From Coenobita brevimanus (Eukaryota; Arthropoda; Malacostraca; Decapoda; Coenobitidae): a stretch of DNA of 64,000 nucleotides. The stretch covers positions 16,232,902 to 16,296,901 of the forward strand of contig CM064655.1 in assembly GCA_032717465.1 (NCBI GenBank), given 5' to 3'. The notes beneath the pieces are model-generated. The model was not told the origin of the DNA, ran no database searches, and saw only the letters and a list, made by a program, of their open reading frames with translations. Positions 53,533 to 62,400 of this stretch are shown one piece after another. Numbering within the stretch: the stretch's first letter is position 1; each line of letters starts with the position of its first letter. Position numbers and translations under genes: made by a program.

Positions 53533-54478
53533 TCATATCCCTGGATGTGCCAGGGAGTGGTAATGTTGGAAAATATGCTGGCGGTGATGTTGTGGGATAT
53601 ATGGGCAAGGCTGGCCACACAAGATATCACACCACAGTTTATGAGGGGAGCCTGGAATATTTACTTGTTGAAACTGGAGTGCTGTGGCACTTTCCCGTAA
53701 AGTCTGCAGTTCAGGGTCCACCTGCTGGGACACTGCCAGAGCTACATAATCAATAAGCGTGTCTGCAGGGATGATAGCAGAAACTCCACATGACAGTGCG
53801 TCGGCCACCGTGTTCTCCTCTCCTTTAATGCAGCGGATATCTGTCGTATACTCTGAGATGTAGGCTAGTTGTCTGGATATCCTCGGTGCGAAGTTGTCTC
53901 TGCTTTGGTTCATAACGTATGTTAGCGGTTATGGTCAGTCAGGATATGAAATTCTCTTACCTCCAGGAAGTGACAGAAGTGTTGAACAGCTTCCTATATC
54001 GCTAGTAGTTCCCTGTCGAAGGTGATGTATTTCGTTGACTGTGTTCCAAGTGCTTACTGAAGATGGCAATGGAAGTGAGAATGACTTATATCTCCTGCTG
54101 CAGTAAGGCACTCACTGCAGCTGATGATGCATCTGTAATAAGGATTGTATGTGCATTTGGAGCTGAGTGTGCTAGCAGTGTGAGGTCTGCTAATTGCGCC
54201 TTGATGATATGAAAAGCCTCCTCAGACTTTGTAGTCCACACTAGTGGTTTGGTTGGAGTCTTCTTCATCCCCTTCAGGAGGTCACTGAATGGTGCTAAGA
54301 TGTCTGCTATATGAGGAAGGAACCTGTGGTAATAATTGACCATCCCAAGGAACTCCCTGTGCTTGTGTCCTGTGTTTGGTTTAGGGAACTCCTTGACAGT
54401 GATGACCTTCTGCAGGAGGGGGGGAGAAACCTGCAGCAGAAGCCCTGTGGCTAGGTAAGTCCAATGCTGGAGCTTCAA
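53533..54478 (-). pseudogene. gypsy 1 RNase H and integrase zinc finger
   Basis: Minus strand. LVWTTKSEEAFHIIKAQLAD and ILITDASSAAVSALLQQEI (54110-54240) begin RNase H; the middle is frameshifted. ISEYTTDIRCIKGEENTVAD then ALSCGV (about 53800-53860) ends RNase H. QPCPYIPQHHRQHIFQHYHS then LAHPGI (53533-53600) is the start of the integrase zinc-binding region. The RTE-like insertion follows. Confidence 0.78.
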
Positions 54479-54502
54479 GGATACATTTGGATGGGTGGAT
54501 CT

Positions 54503-54979
54503 TCAGCCATACTCCAGCAGGTGGTCGAACAACTGCTGTAGGTGATTCTCGTGTTGCTGGTGTGAGGCAGAGGTGATGAGGACAACATCAATGTACACCA
54601 TAACCCCATCTAGTCCCTGCACTACCTGATCCATAAATCTCTGGAAAGTCTGAGCAGCATTACATAAACCAAAGTTCATCCTAGGAAACTCAAAGAGGCC
54701 GAAGGGAGTGGTAATGGCAGTCTTTGGGATATCCTCTTCAGTTACCGGGATTTGGTGGAAGGTCCGGATTAGGTCCATCTTTGAGAAAATCTCTCACCCA
54801 TGAAGGGTGTTATGGAAGTCCGTGATGTGTGGTATTGGGTATCTGTCAAGGCGCGTCATTGCATTTAGAGTTCTGTAATCCCCACACGGCCTCCATTTAC
54901 CGGCCTGTGCATTGGGGACCATGTGCAGTGGAGATGCCCAACAACTCAATGGACGATGGGTGAACCCCTCCTGCAGCAT
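54503..54979 (-). pseudogene. gypsy 1 reverse transcriptase
   Basis: Minus strand, two frames: [20 protein letters not shown] then [20 protein letters not shown] (54800-54950), and [60 protein letters not shown] and VVLI. The catalytic YIDD box reads YIDV, losing an Asp, and a stop separates the frames near 54785. Confidence 0.82.
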
Positions 54980-55302
54980 CAGTTCATACTCCTTCTGCGG
55001 TGACTGCAGGCACTCCAGTGACAGGCGGCGTGGGCTGGCAAAACAGGGTGGGCCAGAGGTAATTATAGTGTGGGTAATGTTGTGAGATACCTTCTTTGGC
55101 TGATGACTAGGTGTTATGATGAGTGGATACTGCTTAAGGAGCGCATCATAAGAGGATGCCGGCTGGAGGTGGGTGACACATGGTGTTTGTAGCTCGCATA
55201 GTGCTGCATGGATGTTGTAGTTTGTAGGTCTGTGAACCAGGCAACATAACTTGAGTCCACTAGGAGGTCATGGGCCTTCAGGAAATCTACGCCCATGATA
55301 TG

Positions 55303-55608
55303 TTAGCTTACATCTGTGATCTCAAAAGGCCAGGTGAATGTTTTGTTTGGTGCTGGGGTGAGATGTAGGGTTTTTGTGCCGTAGGTAACAATAGGGGTCC
55401 TGTTGGCAGCAAAGACATCATAAGAGGGGTGGTCATCTGGGACTTCATGTCTCAACAAAGGCAACACACTGACAGCTGCATCCGTGTCAACCAGCAAACG
55501 GGTCCCAGATATCAGGTCAGCCACCCACAGGAGTGTGTGGGAAGAGGATGTTGTGGATGTGGGGGGAAGGTAGTTTACCACCCCCCGCCTAGTCCATTTC
55601 CCGACCAC
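55303..55608 (-). pseudogene. gypsy 1 protease
   Basis: Minus-strand frame with GTRLLVDTDAAVSVLPLLRH (about 55465-55525). Retroelement aspartic proteases have DTGA or DSGA here; this copy has DTDA, replacing an essential Gly. Flanked by [15 protein letters not shown] (about 55250-55296) after a frameshift, the usual FL..H.L.VD block downstream. Confidence 0.75.
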
Positions 55609-55931
55609 TCACATGGTGGGGCACAGCTGCGTGCTTGCACCCCAAAACGGCAATGATAAAAACAGTACTAGTGCACATTATCATGAGAAGTCCCATGTGT
55701 GGGCGTAAGGCGGCCCTCAATATTTTCTAGGGGAGATACAATTATATTTTGCATCACTGTGCAAACATGATGGGTGAGAGTAGCACTGGAGGGAGGGCAA
55801 TGTGGGGCTGTGATGTAGCTTTCAACATTTTTGAGGCAAGATAACACTTTAAAGAGCATGTCATCAATTTTATTTATGCAATTCTTGTCACTGGGATTGT
55901 GATCATGTTCCCTTTGTGGGACATTACTGAC

Positions 55932-56984
55932 CTAAGTATTTATTGCTTTAACAGATGGCAAACTGTTAGCATGAAGGACCATCGATGGGGTCACGTGGCC
56001 TGTAGTAGGGGTAAGCATGAGAGTGTATAGTTGATATGTACATTGCAAATATTCCTGTAATGGGAGGTCTGCATGTAGAGCAGCTAAGTGGAGCCGAATG
56101 CCAGGTGGCATTAACTGAAGGTGGCAATGACGTAGAAGGGCATCTGGTAAAGGAATTTCTGTTGCAGAGTTAAGTGCCTCCATATGTGTTAAGAGTGTGG
56201 AAGGATGGTGTCTGTCGAGCTGAATATTGTCCAGCTCCTTGAGGTAGGGCATTTTGGCTCTCCCAAGGGCTTGCAGCCGGGCTTGCTTAACCCTTTACCC
56301 GCGGGCCGTCACTACCGTAACGCTCGTTACGTAAGTACCATACCGCAGGGCGTCTCTTCTGTGATCCAGGGTGTTTTTAAAATCACCCAGGCGTTCAAGT
56401 GCGGTCATGTACCATCTATCAGTACTGCCAGTGTGTAGCTATAGGCAGCGCTGCTAATACAGCTAATACTCACATCCAGTGTTATCAATTTAGCCATTTT
56501 TCTGTGTTTGCCTCGCCTCCCCACCTCCCTTCCCTTACCCCAAACTCTACCTAGCTACAGCCTGTCCGCGCAATGCAACTCCCGGCCATTTTTTTCCATT
56601 TGCTTTTTCCATTGAAATGTGCCCTACGCCCTGTTCTCATACTAAAAAATATATAAAAACAAGGGAAAAGGGTAACTGATACTGCCATTGGCCATGAAAT
56701 AGCTAATTCATCACCTGACTGCACATCATGTGCACTTGGTCACTAATTTTCCCTGGTCATTACCCACTGAAATGTCTCTTATGATCTATTCTCATACTAA
56801 AAAATATGTATAAAAAAAAGGGAAAAGACTAAGCGATACTTCCATGGACTTGGAAGTAGCTACTTTATCATGTATTGTCTAGATTTCCTGCTATCCACAT
56901 GGGAGGGGCACGGAGCTGTCCAGCCATCCCCACGGGTAAGGGGTTAAGTGCAGTACTGTACATCGACAGCAGATGAATCGCCAT
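55932..56984 (-). pseudogene. gypsy 1 gag, split by a TTAA MITE
   Basis: Starts at an ATG at 56982-56984 (MAIHLLSMYSTAL), cut after CTTAA by the MITE at 56287-56947, and resumes KQARLQALGRAK then MPYLKELDNIQLDRHHPSTL to about 55932. The CTTAAG at the junction codes L-K, so removing the MITE and one TTAA restores the frame exactly. It has RLHLAALHADLPLQEYLQC and looks like a gypsy capsid. No zinc knuckle seen. Confidence 0.68.
56287..56947. mobile_element. TTAA-flanked MITE (element 4)
   Basis: TTAA at 56287-56290 and 56944-56947. Ends CCCTTTACCCGCGGG and, inverted, CCCCTTACCCGTGGG are TIRs. Its interior (GCCATTTTTCTGTGTTTGCC, AAATGTGCCCTACGCCCTGT) is related to parts of elements 1 and 5. No ORF. 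Confidence 0.82.
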
Positions 56985-57439
56985 TTGATGTGAGCTTGCA
57001 GCTGTCTTCGAAGTCCTGAGGTGGGTAGGGCTCCATCACTTCAGTGCATGTCCCCGCTTATTGGCCAACTTCAGTAGGTGGAGGAAGAGGAGGAGGAGTT
57101 CTTTGACCTTTGCTTGGTGGCCGTGTTAGCCACCAGACCATGGGGGATACCTGTACACCTACTACAGCCTGGTGGATTATGATGCCAGTTTGTAATACAT
57201 TGGGTGGTAAGTGTACTGTTTTTTTCTTTAATAATTTTTATTGCTTATGAACTGATTTCTTAGTGTTCAGGATTATACTGCTTATTCCAATGTGTATTTT
57301 GATGTCTATGAAGAGCCAAAAGACCAAAGATTACTGCCAAAATTAGGAGGGATACTGTGCATGTTTTTTTTTTTTTTTTAATGTATTGTTTTCTTAGTGT
57401 TTAGGATTATGGTGTATATTGTAATATATGTCTTGATGT

Positions 57440-59205
57440 TTAACACCTTAACCGCGGGGCGTGACGCTTGGGAGCAAGGGATCATACCGAGGGGAGTCAC
57501 TTTTCTGATTCTGTGTTATTTTGAATTCGCCAGTACTGCCAATGTCCAACACTAGTCAGCACTCCTAATCTCATCTGTACTCCCATCCATTGTTGACAAT
57601 TTAGCCATTTCTCCCCGTTCTTGACTCCCCTCCCTACCTCCCCTCCATTACCCTATCCTCTCGCCTGCCCGGCTGTGCTGCGCTAAGTAAATCTTCCCCG
57701 GAATTTTCCACTGATTTCATCCACTGAAATAAGTCCTATGCCCTATTCTTATACCAAATAATATATACAAAAAAGAAATAAGGTAAGTGATAGTGCCATA
57801 CACCTGGAACTGGCTAATTATCACCTGACAACACCTCACGTGCACTCGTTCGCTAATTTTCGCTGTTTATTTCCCCTTGAAATATGCCGTATAATCTATT
57901 CTCGTAATAAAAATATATATAAGAAAAGAAGGGAGAAGCCTAAGTGATATTTACATTCACCTGGAACTACCTAATTTATAATGTATTGTCAAGATTTCCT
58001 GCCAATTATTTCATAGCGTATATAATAGCAGCTGTCACCACGCTGACATTGGAAGCATTGCACTCCCCCAGGCCACCATAGTATTCAGTTTACTGTCTTC
58101 TTTCAAGGTGAAAGCACGTTGGATTAGAGCCTGTCCAATTCCGCCGCTTTTTAGCCCCATGCAAAGGGCCCTGTGACCTCTACCCGCTACTAAACCTCGT
58201 GTGGAAAGGGGTAAAGGGCTAAGTGGCTGCCGTGGAACGTGAACTGGCTAATTTATCAATGAAAATGATGGACAGTGACTACGATCTTTCTGGTGAGTAA
58301 AACCGTGCAAGTGGAAATGTAAATAATGTGTAAACAAGTGAAAGCAATGAATGCAAATATAACTGAACAATGGAAAATAGTTTTATAAGTTACTGCAAGT
58401 GACAGTGCATAACACAGTGTAAATAAAATAGAAATGTAAATAATGTAAATAAAATAGAGAACGTAAATAGAAATGTAAATGAGTAGTACTATAAGAATAC
58501 GAGTATATATACTAGGAGTAATGAAAGTGAAAGTTTCACTCTAGCATGTATGAATACTGTGAGTTATGAAAGTGGAAGTGAAAGTGACAGATTCGCTCTC
58601 AACGTTAGTATACAGGACGAGAAAGTGAATGCTATGTATTTTACTGAAAGAGAAATTGAATGCCTACAGTGACAATAAACTACTATTACTGAAGGAAACT
58701 TACGGATAAAGACTGCAGATATATATAATTGTTATATAGTAATAGAGATATAAAGTGTGAGTGTTTTTATGAATAATAAATGACAGAACACCAGCGGCGA
58801 ACGAGCGCAGGTTGGAAGGTCATATGCACTTGTAATTTTCATTTCACATTTTTTTTTTTTTTTTTTTTTTTTGAGTATGGATTCCAAACTATTTGAAAAT
58901 CACAGAACAGTGTTTCTACCGATAATATCAGGCTGTGGTAATCATATTACAGGTTGTCGGGAACTGTAAAGTGGAGACTTCGTTACCCAACTTCAGAGGT
59001 CTTCACAAGTCCAACGGTACTCAACAAAGGCTCAACAAACATCCCAGGAGAAAGCTGAAGGTATGTGCCATATGCATATGTAATTTTAATATTGTAGGAC
59101 TAATAAATGATTTTTGGCAAATATTTTTTGAGAGTCTGTCGGAGCGCGAATATGACCGCGGGACAAGCAAGTCAAGCCAAAACAACCCCGCGGTTTAAGG
59201 GTTAA
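57440..59205. mobile_element. piggyBac-like DNA transposon 5 (relative of element 1)
   Basis: TTAA at 57440-57443 and 59202-59205; TIRs CACCTTAACCGCGGGG and, inverted, CCCTTAAACCGCGGGG. Interior is homologous to element 1 in opposite orientation, including the splice-bounded exon (58953-59060), a MDSDYDLSG start with a GTGAGT donor (about 58270-58300) and the AATAAATGATTTTTGGCAAA region. The flanks join into an intact array unit, as at 59305-59335 (GATGCTTAAAAACACCCAAA). Confidence 0.85.
58953..59060 (+). pseudogene. Conserved exon of piggyBac-like element 5
   Basis: Acceptor ATCATATTACAG, then 108 bp coding NCKVETSLPNFRGLHKSNGT and QQRLNKHPRRKLK, then donor GAAG|GTATGT. Protein and splice sites match 10622-10722. 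Conservation of both between two elements suggests it was coding in the common ancestor. Confidence 0.5.
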
Positions 59206-59464
59206 AAACAGACAAAAGACCTTAGAACAATTAGGGCGCTGCACTTTTTTTTTTTTTAACGCATCATTTTCTTTGTGTTTAAGATTATACTGCATATTCC
59301 AATGTGTGTTTTGATGCTTAAAAACACCCAAAAGACCACAGAACACTGCAAAAATGAGGAGTACAGTACTGTGCACATTGGAAGACTTTTTTTTTTTTCT
59401 TCTTCTTTATGCATTGTTTTCTTAGTGTTTAGGATTATAATGCATATTGCAATGTGTGTTTTCA

Positions 59465-59570
59465 TCCATTCATTCATTGCCAGACGCCATGTATCCCAAA
59501 CGGGGTGGCCAAGGGCTTAGAGTTAATTGTTTCACAGGGAGGGGCACTAATCCTCCACCAACCCCACGTC
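59465..59570 (-). mobile_element. 5S-SINE tail fragment (inverted)
   Basis: CATTCATTCATTGCCAGACG, CCATGTATCCCAAACGGGGT, GGCCAAGGGCTTAGAGTTAA and GGGAGGGGCACTAATCCTCC is the reverse of the SINE tail at 11745-11860. The 5S head is absent (5' truncated). It lies in a unit of the array. Confidence 0.8.
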
Positions 59571-59626
59571 TGCCAAAAGACCTTAGATCACTGCCAAAAT
59601 TAGGGAGGGGCACTGTACATATTAGT

Positions 59627-59663
<37 letters not shown>

Positions 59664-59869
59664 GATTCTACTGCATATGGCAATGTGTGTTCTGATGTCT
59701 AGAAACAGCCAAAAGACCGCAAAACACTGCCAAAATTAGGCGAGCTACTGTGCATATAGGTTGGGTATGGGTACAGTAGAGGATATTGTGCCGCATCCGG
59801 ACACTGCCTATAACTGGTCATGCCTTTGGCTCTATTATGACAGATAATCAAGGGATTACTGTATTTGGT

Positions 59870-60178
59870 GATATTTAGATAACAAAGTTTATAAAGTGAA
59901 TAATCAAAATTAAATGAAGTGAAGTTCAAAACAGTATCAACTGCATATTCAGATTTACTATAACAACACCCTTGTTACAGAAGTTGGAGATGGTAACCAG
60001 GAAAACAAAATGGGGATATTTCAGTAGAAGGAGAGATTTGGGATTCTGTAAGGAACAGGGCTTAAGGGGATACTGACTGGAGAAAAAGTGAACAGAATTC
60101 AAATTAGCACTAGGATCTTGGATGCTGGTGAAATATTAGGCTGAGCCTGCACTTCTCTGCTGATGACCACATTTAGTT

Positions 60179-60210
<32 letters not shown>

Positions 60211-60211
60211 G
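59870..60211. other. Unassigned sequence ending in an (AT)n tract
   Basis: No gene recognised. The (AT)n run at 60182-60211 abuts the first of two SINE V copies and may have served as the target. Confidence 0.5.
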
Positions 60212-60697
60212 GTAGTTCTGCTCTCGAGTGTCTGCCCTTTCCTCTCTTCCATTCTTCTTTCCTTCCATCCTCTTCTGTCTTTCTATCCTTCATTCTTTCC
60301 TTGTCCTTCTACCTACGGGTGACTTTACACTCCCTCTTCTGTCTTTCTTTCCTTCATTATTTCCTTTTCCTTCTGCCTGTAGGTGACTCTACACTAAGTG
60401 ACAAGCCAAATGGTTTACTGTACACCAGGAAACCATTTACTATGCTGGGTGGTAACCATATAGCCAAATTTTGGCACCTGGTGGTTTAGTGGGTAATTAC
60501 TGCACTCCAGTCGGATTGAACCAGTGAAGGTTTATATCCAAGGGATGGTTGGGGTTGATTGCTTATGTAATGCCACTCAGGGATGAGTGAGGCTGGTCAC
60601 TCACATCTTAAATGTCGAGACCAACTGTCTAGCCCCGGGCTCCTACGCTCCTCATGGGGCAATGTAGGATTCGATGATGGATGGATGGATGGATGAT
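60212..60697 (+). mobile_element. SINE V, copy 4
   Basis: 5'-truncated by about 40 bp (starts GGTAGTTCTGCTCTCGAGTG after the AT run). Contains the duplicated CTTCTRCCTRYRGGTGACT, the hairpin (60408-60438), tRNA-like TGGTTTAGTGGGTAATTA and a (GATG)n end. Confidence 0.82.
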
Positions 60698-60702
60698 ATA
60701 TA

Positions 60703-61216
60703 GTGGTAGGTGGGGACGCTCACCATCCACTCACTTGATGTGTTGCTGCTCTCGGGTGTCTGTCCTTTCCTCTCTTCCATCCTTCTTTCCTTCCATCCTC
60801 TTCTGTCTTTCTATCCTTCATTCTTAGTCCTTCTGCCTACGGGTGACTTTACACTCCCTCTTCTGTCTTTCTTTCCTTCATTCTTTCCTTTTCCTTCTGC
60901 CTGTGGGTGACTCTACACTGAGTGACAAGCCAAATGGTTTCCTGTACATCAGGAAACCATTTACTACACTGGGTGGTAACCATTTAACCAAATTTTGGCA
61001 CCTGGTGGATTAGTGGGTAATTATTGTGCTTCAGTTGGATTGAGCCGGTGAAGGTTTATATCCAAGGGATGGTTGGGGTTGATTGCTCATGTAATGCCAC
61101 TCAGGGATGAGTGAGGCTGGTCACTCTCATCTTAAATGTCGAGACCAACCGTCTAGCCCCGGGCTCCTATGCTCCTCTAGGGGCAATGTAGGATTGGATG
61201 ATGGATGATGGATGGA
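60703..61216 (+). mobile_element. SINE V, copy 5
   Basis: Full-length copy (GTGGTAGGTGGGGACGCTCA to (GATG)n) directly behind copy 4, separated only by GATATATA. The two may have arisen by insertion of one into the tail of the other. Confidence 0.84.
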
Positions 61217-61223
61217 TATACAG

Positions 61224-61255
<32 letters not shown>

Positions 61256-61267
61256 CAATATATATAT
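61217..61267. repeat. (TA)n microsatellite
   Basis: Alternating TA run immediately before the LTR start. Confidence 0.9.
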
Positions 61268-62242
61268 TGTTACGCTGTCCGCCTTTCCGTTCCCACGGGT
61301 GCAGCCGTTACAGCTGGGCTAGGGGATTATGCAGTATCCGTGTCATTCGCGCAGTTTAAATTAGCGAGTGTTACAAGTTCTTCTGTTTCTTTCGTTCCCG
61401 CCACTGAGGGTAATTTTATTTCATACCATGCTGAGTATGCATTTGATTATTTTGATTGTCTTACGTGAGCTACCAGTATAATTAATGATGTTTTGCTTGC
61501 ATTAAAAGTATCAATTCATTGAAGAGAGAGAGAGAGAGGGGCACGAATTTAAATTCCTTGTTAATTAATCTGATTCATGCGTTCGCGCTTGGCTGCACAC
61601 AAGCCAGCCTTTGTGCAGTGTCTTCCCAACCAGCTTCAGTATAGGGTGGTGGTACACTCTCTCTCTCCCCAGTCATTTTTATGCCGAGCTGGCGTTTTTG
61701 TTTAAGTTTATTTTTACTCATTTGTTTGTTGACTGAGGAAAGTAGTTATTTTATTTTGTTTTTGTAACCGTGTTGTCTTTGGAGGGCCAGTTTGGCTCAC
61801 CGTGGTCCTCTCGCTGCCTTTGTTAACGTTCCCCAACACACGTACATACACACACACCCCTAACCCCTACACAGTTAATCCCATCTCTTTGCACAAGGCT
61901 AGTGAGAACCATCGTGAGCTATTAACTGCGTTCCCCCTTGGACATGGGTTAAGTAGAAATTCGTCACCACCGGAAGTAAGTGGGAGGTGTTCCTGTAGAC
62001 TGTCTCGGGTGGTATTACTTCCGGTAGTGACGATAGTAGGCTAGATCCATAGGTAGGTTGTTCCGTTTGTTAGTCAAAGTACAGAGTGTTGCGTTTAAGT
62101 TTTTCCGTTGCGCAGTTTTTCTCTAGTTTGCGAAGCGTGAGTGCCGGGGTCTGCGTTACTTTTGCAACGCAGTGGAGGCCGATCATCTAAGGCTGCCTTG
62201 TGGTCTTTTTTTGTAATAGCCCCGGGCTGGCGCTACCGTAAC
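61268..62242 (+). repeat. 5' LTR of gypsy element 2
   Basis: About 975 bp beginning TGTTACGCTGTCCGCC and ending CGCTACCGTAACA, i.e. TG...CA with short inverted TGTTACG/CGTAACA ends. It is directly followed by TGGCGACCTCGCATC, a likely primer-binding site starting TGG. Holds a short (GA)n near 61520. The second LTR would be outside the window. Confidence 0.8.
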
Positions 62243-62400
62243 AGTGGCGACCTCGCATCAGGATATCCTAGCAGTGCCTTCTTCTTGCTAGGATATCGTT
62301 ACCTTGGCATTCTCTGTGCTTTGAGGTGAAGTTGATGTGTGTGTAGTTTCTCAGTCAGCATTAGTATTTCATTATTCAGTACTGCCATTGATTTGTCACC
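62243..62400 (+). promoter_or_regulatory. Primer-binding site and gag leader of gypsy element 2
   Basis: TGGCGACCTCGCATC directly follows the LTR and is expected to pair with a tRNA 3' end to prime minus-strand synthesis; I cannot name the tRNA. The ~150-bp leader leads to the gag ATG at 62401 (context CACCATGG). Confidence 0.65.

Larger units (their letters stand above)
50364..56984 (-). mobile_element. Ty3/gypsy LTR retrotransposon 1, degraded and interrupted
   Basis: Minus strand, order gag (56984-55932), protease (55608-55303), reverse transcriptase (54979-54503), RNase H (54478-53900), integrase (53700-53533 and 51623-50819) and a proline-rich tail to about 50364. The protease-RT-RNaseH-integrase order is Ty3/gypsy. 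A LINE R copy (51633-53368) splits the integrase and a TTAA MITE (56287-56947) splits gag. Frameshifts and altered catalytic motifs in three enzymes make it inactive. LTRs were not identified. No envelope-type gene was seen. Confidence 0.85.
57190..59861. repeat. Tandem ~120-bp array, inverted relative of the 39-40 kb array
   Basis: Units carry TTTTCTTAGTGTTTAGGATT, ATGTGTGTTTTGATGTC, AAAAGACC, ACTGCCAAAATTAGG and poly-T runs, the reverse of those at 39300-40100. The outer end is AGGGATTACTG at 59851-59861, preceded by CATGCCTTTGGCTCTATTAT, matching the 39166 and 44060 ends. Split by a piggyBac-like element (57440-59205) and holding a 5S-SINE tail. Confidence 0.75.

Noticed and set aside
61205..61468. 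87-codon frame at the LTR start
   Set aside because: It begins in the (TA)n microsatellite and lies within the LTR.
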